Positions 57,581 to 64,000 of a stretch of 64,000 nucleotides of DNA are shown here, piece after piece. The position numbers and the translations under genes were made by a program. Origin of the DNA: Byssochlamys sp. IMV 00236 (taxonomy: Eukaryota; Ascomycota; Eurotiomycetes; Eurotiales; Thermoascaceae); contig MSJH02000578.1 of assembly GCA_001931875.2 (NCBI GenBank), positions 310,001 to 374,000 on the forward strand, given 5' to 3'. The notes beneath the pieces are model-generated. The model searched no databases and was not told the origin of the DNA. It saw nothing but the letters and a program-made list of their open reading frames with translations. The first letter of the stretch is position 1; each line of letters starts with the position of its first letter.

Positions 57581-60493
57581 ATGTCTTCACGGCCGGATCT
57601 CAAGGTATGGAAATCTTCTCCAACATCAAATGTCCAGCTCTCTTGCGAGTCTAACCATCTGCTTTGGTACAATACACAGGTCGACGACGAAGTCGGTTTC
57701 ATCCGCTTCTTCCGTTCCCTCCCCCAAAAGGACAGCGATGATACGATTCGAGTCTTCGACCGCGGTGACTGGTACACGGCCCACGGGGCCGAGGCCGAGT
57801 TCATCGCACGCACCGTTTACAAGACGACCTCTGTGCTCCGTACGCTTGGCCGCAGCGACTCTTGCGGTCTACCCTCCGTTACTATGAGCGTGACTGTCTT
57901 CCGGAACTTTCTACGCGAGGCGCTCTTTCGACTGAGCAAGCGTGTGGAAATCTGGGTTTCCGCGGGCTCGGGTAAGGGACAATGGAAGCTGGCGAAGCAG
58001 GCTAGTCCTGGTAATCTGCAGGACGTGGAGGAGGAACTGGGCGGATCGGGTGGCATGGCGATGGATTCGGCGCCTATTATATTAGCAGTCAAGGTATCGG
58101 CGCGGGCGTCGGAGGCGCGAAATGTCGGAGTGTGTTTTGCAGATGCGAGCGTGCGAGAGTTGGGTGTTAGCGAGTTCCTGGATAATGATATCTATTCGAA
58201 CTTTGAGTCGCTGGTGATTCAGCTCGGTGTGAAGGAGTGCTTGATCCAGGCGGATGGTGCGAAGAAGGATGTCGAGTTGGGTAAGCTACGTGCTATTCTG
58301 GATAGTTGTGGCATTGCTATCAGTGAGAGACCGGTGGCGGACTTTGGCACTAGAGACATCGAGCAGGATTTGACGAGGTTGTTGAGAGATGAACGGTCTG
58401 CTGGTACGTTGCCGCAGACGGAGCTGAAGCTGGCTATGGGTTCGGCGGCCGCTTTGATCAAGTATCTTGGTGTGATGTCTGATTCTACGAATTTCGGCCA
58501 GTATCAGCTCTACCAGCATGATCTGTCGCAGTATATGAAGCTCGATGCGTCCGCTCTGAGGGCGCTCAATCTCATGCCCGGTCCGCGGGACGGATCGAAG
58601 AACATGAGTTTGTACGGATTACTTAACCATTGCAAAACGCCTGTGGGGAGTCGGTTGCTTGCGCAGTGGCTGAAGCAGCCGCTTATGGATCTCAATGAGA
58701 TCGAGAAGAGACAGCAGCTGGTGGAAGCTTTCGTCAACGACACGGAGCTACGACAGACGATGCAGGAGGAGCACCTACGCTCGATTCCTGATCTCTACCG
58801 ACTTGCCAAGCGCTTTCAGCGCAACCAGGCGAATTTGGAAGATGTGGTGCGTGTGTATCAGGTCGTGATCCGCCTGCCGGGCTTTGTCAACACCCTTGAG
58901 AATGTCATGGATGAACAATACCAGACTCCGCTGGAGACGGAGTATACGTCGAAGCTGCGACAGTTCTCTGACAGCATGAGCAAGCTTGAGGAGATGGTCG
59001 AAACCACTGTCGATCTGGATGCGTTGGAGAACCATGAGTTTATCATCAAGCCCGAGTTTGATGACAGCCTCCGCATTATCAGAAAGAAACTGGACAAGGT
59101 CCGGTATGACATGGATGTGGAGCACCGGCGCGTAGGCAAGGACCTCGGCCAGGAGGTCGACAAGAAGCTGTTCTTGGAGAACCATCGTGTGCATGGATGG
59201 TGCTTCAGACTGACCCGCACGGAGGCGGGCTGCATTCGACACAAGAGGGAGTATCAAGAATGTTCAACACAGAAGAACGGCGTCTACTTCACCACTTCCA
59301 CTATGCAAGCTTTACGACGGGAGCACGATCAGCTCTCGTCCAATTACAACCGGACTCAGGCTGGCCTCGTGCACGAGGTTGTCGGTGTTGCAGCGTCATA
59401 CTGCCCTGTTCTCGAGCGGCTGGCCGGTGTTCTGGCGCACCTCGATGTCATTGTCAGCTTTGCGCATGTCTCTGTCCATGCTCCCACGCCGTATACTCGT
59501 CCTAAGATGCATCCTCGTGGCACGGGCAACACGGTTCTCAAGGAGGCACGTCATCCCTGTATGGAGATGCAAGATGACATCTCTTTCATCACCAATGATG
59601 TGTCTCTCGTTCGCGATGAGTCGTCTTTCCTTATCATCACCGGTCCCAACATGGGCGGTAAATCCACCTATATTCGACAGATAGGTGTTATCGCGCTCAT
59701 GGCTCAGACGGGATGCTTCGTTCCTTGCTCGGAGGCCGAGCTAACCATCTTCGACTGCATCCTCGCCCGCGTTGGTGCCAGTGACTCTCAGCTCAAGGGC
59801 GTCTCGACCTTCATGGCTGAAATGCTCGAGACAGCTAACATCCTCAAGTCTGCTACGTCCGAATCGCTGATCATCATCGATGAGCTGGGCCGTGGCACGA
59901 GTACCTACGATGGCTTTGGTCTCGCCTGGGCTATTTCTGAGCATATTGTCACCGAGATCCGCTGTTTCGGTCTGTTCGCAACGCACTTTCACGAACTCAC
60001 CGCACTCGCGGATCGTTATCCCAAATCAGTCAAGAACCTGCACGTCGTCGCATTCATCGGCGATGACGCAGACGGCGAGAATGCAGATGAGCAAAAGCCG
60101 AAGAAGAAAAAGCGCGAAGTCACTCTTCTATACCGAGTTGAACCTGGCGTCTGCGATCAATCATTCGGTATCCACGTTGCCGAACTGGTTCGCTTTCCTG
60201 AAAAGGTCGTTAACATGGCACGTCAGAAGGCCGAAGAGCTGGAAGACTTCACCTCCGCCACTGCAGATAAGCCAGAGGCACAGCCTGCTAAGAGCCTCGA
60301 TGGCTACTCCCAGGAAGAACTGGAGGAGGGCAGTGCGTTGCTGAAGGCGATGCTCTTGAAATGGAAGGAGGAGGTCGAAGCGCCTGGAAAGAATCTCAGC
60401 GTTGAGGAGAAGCGGCAGGTCATGAGGGACTTGGTTAATGCTGATGAGAAATTGCGCTCGAATAAGGTCTTTCAGGGTATTAAGGCGTTGTAA
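57581..60493 (+). CDS. MSH2: DNA mismatch repair ATPase Msh2
   Basis: MutS homologue that pairs with Msh6 or Msh3 to recognise mismatches and loops. Two exons: 57581-57604 (eight codons) and 57680-60493. The 75-nt intron (GTATGG..ACACAG) is a multiple of three without stops, so the frame is open without splicing. Splicing is favoured because MSSRPDLK joins directly to VDDEVGFIRFFRSL, the family N-terminus. The product is 945 aa. The MutS mismatch, connector and core/lever domains precede the ATPase. Walker A is ITGPNMGGKSTYIRQ near residue 660, and Walker B/D-loop is LIIIDELGRGTSTYDG near 740. GLFATHFHEL and the C-terminal helical dimer region follow. Confidence 0.96.
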   Translation: MSSRPDLKVWKSSPTSNVQLSCESNHLLWYNTQVDDEVGFIRFFRSLPQKDSDDTIRVFDRGDWYTAHGAEAEFIARTVYKTTSVLRTLGRSDSCGLPSVTMSVTVFRNFLREALFRLSKRVEIWVSAGSGKGQWKLAKQASPGNLQDVEEELGGSGGMAMDSAPIILAVKVSARASEARNVGVCFADASVRELGVSEFLDNDIYSNFESLVIQLGVKECLIQADGAKKDVELGKLRAILDSCGIAISERPVADFGTRDIEQDLTRLLRDERSAGTLPQTELKLAMGSAAALIKYLGVMSDSTNFGQYQLYQHDLSQYMKLDASALRALNLMPGPRDGSKNMSLYGLLNHCKTPVGSRLLAQWLKQPLMDLNEIEKRQQLVEAFVNDTELRQTMQEEHLRSIPDLYRLAKRFQRNQANLEDVVRVYQVVIRLPGFVNTLENVMDEQYQTPLETEYTSKLRQFSDSMSKLEEMVETTVDLDALENHEFIIKPEFDDSLRIIRKKLDKVRYDMDVEHRRVGKDLGQEVDKKLFLENHRVHGWCFRLTRTEAGCIRHKREYQECSTQKNGVYFTTSTMQALRREHDQLSSNYNRTQAGLVHEVVGVAASYCPVLERLAGVLAHLDVIVSFAHVSVHAPTPYTRPKMHPRGTGNTVLKEARHPCMEMQDDISFITNDVSLVRDESSFLIITGPNMGGKSTYIRQIGVIALMAQTGCFVPCSEAELTIFDCILARVGASDSQLKGVSTFMAEMLETANILKSATSESLIIIDELGRGTSTYDGFGLAWAISEHIVTEIRCFGLFATHFHELTALADRYPKSVKNLHVVAFIGDDADGENADEQKPKKKKREVTLLYRVEPGVCDQSFGIHVAELVRFPEKVVNMARQKAEELEDFTSATADKPEAQPAKSLDGYSQEELEEGSALLKAMLLKWKEEVEAPGKNLSVEEKRQVMRDLVNADEKLRSNKVFQGIKAL

Positions 60494-61103
60494 GTAGGAT
60501 AATGTAAGGTACGGATTTCTGTTTGTTAAATTGTTTTTTTCTCGGGATATAATGGTGTTCGGAGAGGATTTTATGGTTATAGGTAGTTAGTTAGTTTATG
60601 GACTATAAAGGGCATGGCATGAATACTGTATGTCTGTGATTGTTTAGGAATCGTAACGCTTTCTATATTTGTCCTTTCTTCTACTTGTACATCTTATCCC
60701 TCAGCAAACAGAAAGGGGACGTTCTTATTTAGGAAGTCAGGCTAAGTTAATACATACTTTCTATTCGGCAGTAGGTGAACAACGCCGAGAGTAATAAATG
60801 ATACATTATCCACAAAATCTAGTAACTAGTTTTATATCTAACGGTAACTCTAATAGGAATCTCCACTTCATAAAAGATAGCGGCTGAAAGTACGGATGAC
60901 TAGAGTGCTAGACTATTTCAGAAAATCTTGATGATCCCGCTAGGAAACCTCGTCCCACCTGCACTTGCCCTTAGCGGTATCCGTGTATTGTGTTACATGG
61001 TCTAAGTACTATATTACTGCGACTTGCAGTCCACAGGCCTCTCTACCTTGCTCCCACTCACTACTCACTCCCCGCATCTCATTGCCATTAAGTTAAACCC
61101 ACC
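60494..61103. other. Intergenic region
   Basis: MSH2 3' flank and upstream region of the next gene. No further gene is seen. Confidence 0.5.
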
Positions 61104-62795
61104 ATGGAAGACCTGCTGCCACTGGACACAGAACCAACAACCGGATATGACGCAGAAGATTGCCAGGCCGCTGTTCAGGGGTCTCGAATTCCAAGGACAC
61201 TCGACGACGAGGTCCATCGACTATGCACGATTCGCGGCATACGGCATCATTATGGCTTCGCCCAGGAGCTCCGTGGAGTCAGCCCAGAGTTCACACGCGC
61301 TTTGAATGCCCGGGATATTATGAGCGGTGTTATACCGACCATGTCGACGCCTGATGAGGTGCCGTACTGTATTTGGTATCCGGATGTTCCCAAGGAGGAG
61401 ACTCTTCGAGCTTTGGTGCAGCGATACCCCGATATGCTTTATCATGCTGCTCGGGCCTGTGCTGTTGCGGGATATATTGATCTGTACAAGGAGCTTGATC
61501 CTCTTCCGGAGGTCCATGTGGCGGAAGAGGCTGGCTATGCGAGCATGCAGAACGGCAACAACGGCAGTCAACAGATCTATCGGCATATTATGTCTCAGCC
61601 TTTAAAGTTCGAGATTATGAACGACTATACACGTACGGTCGATATCGCCGGCCGTCGAGTTGCATCTCTGAATGGGGATACTGCTGTTTACTCGAGTCTT
61701 ACTGCCAGGACGAAGTACTATGGTCACCGGGAGATCAAAGCGAACGCCATGCCATGGAACGTACATTGCATGGGACCCCCGTCCTTCAATATCACCGAAG
61801 ACTGGGGCATAGATGACCATGACAGCAAAGCCCCTGAGGCACCAGAGGATTATCTCCCGCTGGTGTATAACCCACTCCCTGCAGATCTCCCGCTCATCAA
61901 CAAGGACAAACTCATTCATGTCGCTGCATACAATGGCGAAATCGATCGCTACGCACGACTTCGACGGCCGCAGATGCTCGAACATGAATGGGCCATGGTG
62001 GTACACGGCATCTACCACAATCCAATCTTCGCCAAATGGTGGAGTACACAGCTCCCTGAGCACCCGCAAGATAGACATGAGATCAACATTAGGCGCGCGA
62101 TCAATGCCCGGCGCATCATGTCCGACGACCTGACTTGGCTCACTGCGGATACTCCTGGGAAACTACTGCCGGAGCTTATCTGGTATCCAAATGTCGCTTA
62201 CTTGACGACCTATGAGAAGCTCGCCCACAGGAGACCAGACATGTTTGAACTATGTCTACGGGCCTGCATAGTTGCGAACTATCCATGGACGTGGGATGCT
62301 TTGCTGCGCGCTGCGCCTGAAATCTTCAAGGACAAGCTCCCCCGCCACTCCAGCGAGCCCCAGCCCGAGGGTGAGGAGGATTCTAAGCTGTGGTGGCTGT
62401 CGAAACATGCTCGCTACGGGCTGTGGAGTGAAGCTGCCGCCTCATCAAACAAACATTTCCAAAACGACATTTTAGCAGCCGTGCCTGACGCCGCTGGGAA
62501 ATTCAAAACCCCGCACCCTGGCAGCGACTGGTGGGGGGACTACTACGTTGCGAAAGGTCTTTACCTCCCAAAGCGGTCCCCGATTGTCCGGCTCCATGAC
62601 CCTGTTCAACCGGGAGCGCGTGATGAAGGTCCATACGATGGGATGTATTGTGACATTGGCGATGTCGACATTGCTTTGTTTCTCAGCGATGCCGTCTCGA
62701 AAGAGACCTGGAAGAGGGAAATTATAGATGAGGGATACTCGACGGCCTGTCTCGAGGAAGTTTGGGACTTGTTAGAGATGGAACAAGCTAAATAG
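61104..62795 (+). CDS. Uncharacterised protein with internal duplication
   Basis: Single exon, 563 aa, start CACCATGG. I do not recognise the family. Two halves look alike: residues ~68-130 contain NARDIMS, CIWYPDV, RYPDM and ARACAVAGY, while residues ~334-400 contain NARRIMS, LIWYPNV, RRPDM and LRACIVANY. The offset is 266 residues. The segments before each copy (DEVHRLCTIRGI at 35, KLIHVAAYNGEI at 269) also align loosely and resemble ankyrin-type helices. No signal peptide or membrane segment is seen, and Trp/Tyr content is high. Likely cytosolic, function unknown. Similar unnamed proteins probably occur in other Aspergilli. Confidence 0.75.
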   Translation: MEDLLPLDTEPTTGYDAEDCQAAVQGSRIPRTLDDEVHRLCTIRGIRHHYGFAQELRGVSPEFTRALNARDIMSGVIPTMSTPDEVPYCIWYPDVPKEETLRALVQRYPDMLYHAARACAVAGYIDLYKELDPLPEVHVAEEAGYASMQNGNNGSQQIYRHIMSQPLKFEIMNDYTRTVDIAGRRVASLNGDTAVYSSLTARTKYYGHREIKANAMPWNVHCMGPPSFNITEDWGIDDHDSKAPEAPEDYLPLVYNPLPADLPLINKDKLIHVAAYNGEIDRYARLRRPQMLEHEWAMVVHGIYHNPIFAKWWSTQLPEHPQDRHEINIRRAINARRIMSDDLTWLTADTPGKLLPELIWYPNVAYLTTYEKLAHRRPDMFELCLRACIVANYPWTWDALLRAAPEIFKDKLPRHSSEPQPEGEEDSKLWWLSKHARYGLWSEAAASSNKHFQNDILAAVPDAAGKFKTPHPGSDWWGDYYVAKGLYLPKRSPIVRLHDPVQPGARDEGPYDGMYCDIGDVDIALFLSDAVSKETWKREIIDEGYSTACLEEVWDLLEMEQAK

Positions 62796-62905
62796 TTGCT
62801 CTATCGGGAAATTTCAACCTCAAAAATCGTTTTTCAACAAGTTGATATCTAATGTACATACACTACATCCAGAGCCTCCAATGTACATACAGATCTCTCC
62901 CTCCC

Positions 62906-63872
62906 TCACGCTGAACAACCGGCGATTTTCGCCTTTGCATCTTTCGCTGCCTGGATGTTCAACACGTGGGTTCTCTCCCTATCATGCCAAGGCTGAAGGA
63001 AATCCTTTTTCAATTTCATCGGGCCCCTACCAGCCGCTGCTTCTGCGGCGTTGACCGAGTTCTGCGCAGCCTCCAGATCGCACGTCGGCCATCCCCCAAC
63101 GCCTCCGTCAGGAATCGCCATTCTCTCCTTAACCAGTCCCTCATCCACAAGAGGGGCGTCCTTCTCAATCTCCCCGTTCTTATTTTTTGGCTGCTTGTCC
63201 CAAACCTCTCGATCGTATTGCTTCCGAATCTCGGCTCCTACATCTCGGGCCCCGTTGGCCTTTCGTCCGAACTCGACTCGACTTCGGGCCTTTTCAGCTA
63301 GATCGAACAATTCTTGATCCGGCTTGCCATTTTCCGCTTCCAACCAGCCTTTTTGCTCAATGAATCTGTTGTCCGCAGTCAGTTATTCCGGAGTTCGAGT
63401 TTACCCTTTTTCCACTGGCTCAGAATGGCAAGGAAACTCACGCAGCAACATTCCCAATAACCTTATCAATCCCCGAATTCGAACTCAGACCCTGATAGAT
63501 GTGCCCGGGGTTATAAGTCCTCCCAACCCCAGCCTTATACATCTTCGAGGCAACTTCATCGAGAGCCGTCTTGTCCTTGGCTAGGTCCGCATCCGTGAGC
63601 TTATTCTTGTCCGCGATGATTTCCTTCTCATCCTCGTCATCCGTAATGTAATAGAGGAATTGACGCAGGTTGCACCGTCCTCCCCTGATGGGACCGACTG
63701 CCTGAGCGGTTGTGGGATCTCGAGAGCAGGCATTTGCGATCCTTTGCTTCTTGGATCCGCTGTCCATTTGGTACGCTTGCCAGTATAAGAGGCGCTCGTA
63801 GCAGCCGTAGAGACCGAAAGCGGCTACTTTCGATATACAGATAGCAAGTAGGAAGAAAAGAGGGAGCTTCAT
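62906..63872 (-). CDS. Predicted secreted protein of unknown function
   Basis: Exons are 63872-63442 and 63365-62906; the 76-nt intron runs GTGAGT..AACAG. The product is 296 aa. The N-terminus MKLPLFFLLAICISKVAAFG is a clear signal peptide, with cleavage probably after VAA; an upstream in-frame ATG at 63902 would spoil it. The mature protein has a few Cys (YGCYERLLYW, IANACSRD, GGRCNLRQFLYYI, WPTCDLEAA and the last residues AGCSA). A charged helical region and a conserved-looking QPWHDRERTHVLNIQAAKD end it. I see no catalytic motif. Convergent with the duplicated protein upstream. Confidence 0.75.
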
Positions 63873-64000
63873 TGTGGTGACAAGAAAGATAGGACAAGAC
63901 ACACCCTGGAGTGAATGAAAAGGGATGCAAAATAATAATAATAAGTAGAAGAGCTCCAGCTCAAGCCATCAGGTATTCACGGGAGGGAACATGGTCCATC

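Noticed and set aside
1..64000. tRNA, rRNA, CRISPR or intact transposon
   Set aside because: I looked for tRNA arms, long terminal or inverted repeats and regularly spaced direct repeats and saw none that I could support.

Overview
The window looks like a nuclear chromosome segment from a filamentous ascomycete, most likely Aspergillus or a close Eurotialean relative. Genes carry short GT..AG introns of about 46-117 nt, often with CTGAC/CTAAC-like branch sites. Many proteins have clear Aspergillus-type architecture, including CrzA, an AmdS-type acetamidase, a LaeA-like methyltransferase and a fused Cwh43. The genus is inferred from protein resemblance. No rRNA, tRNA, intact transposon or CRISPR array was recognised.

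Layout. At 2.2-8.6 kb lie the calcineurin-responsive factor crzA (+), the ER mannosyltransferase ALG11 (-) and the mitochondrial insertase COX18 (+); the last two are divergent. From 8.8 to 16.4 kb there is an accessory, gene-degraded island, almost all on the minus strand. It holds broken or fragmentary genes whose motifs (GEIK/GEFK or ECK cores, STYNET strings, QDKGEIY tails) resemble the large fungal PD-(D/E)XK-like / FunK1-associated family, plus unidentified fragments. From 18.3 to 30 kb a compact housekeeping block follows: CWH43 (-), UTP6 (+), a mitochondrial GGQ-domain peptide-release/ribosome-rescue protein (-), NAB3 (+), COA6 (-) and SYS1 (+).

From 30.6 to 42.1 kb there is a metabolic stretch: acetamidase amdS (-) with GATA/CCAAT/TATA elements, a class II aldolase/adducin-fold protein (-), a LaeA-like methyltransferase with a predicted 7-nt microexon (+), an agmatinase-family relic (-) and a class III aminotransferase (+). 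COG5 (+) follows, then about 5.5 kb without a supportable gene but rich in microsatellites. This leads to a C2H2 zinc-finger regulator (+, 49.7 kb) with atypical finger spacing.

From 53.9 to 64 kb come a small LEA-like membrane-anchored protein, the replication licensing factor CDT1, the mismatch-repair ATPase MSH2, an uncharacterised internally duplicated protein and a predicted secreted protein of unknown function. CDT1 and MSH2 are consecutive, and each has an ACGCGT box upstream, suggesting shared G1/S control.

Gene models were assembled by hand from splice signals and reading-frame continuity. The main ones close exactly in frame, and residue counts refer to those models. The most unusual parts are the PD-(D/E)XK-like island (8.8-16.4 kb), the duplicated unknown protein at 61-63 kb and the 44-50 kb gene-free tract.
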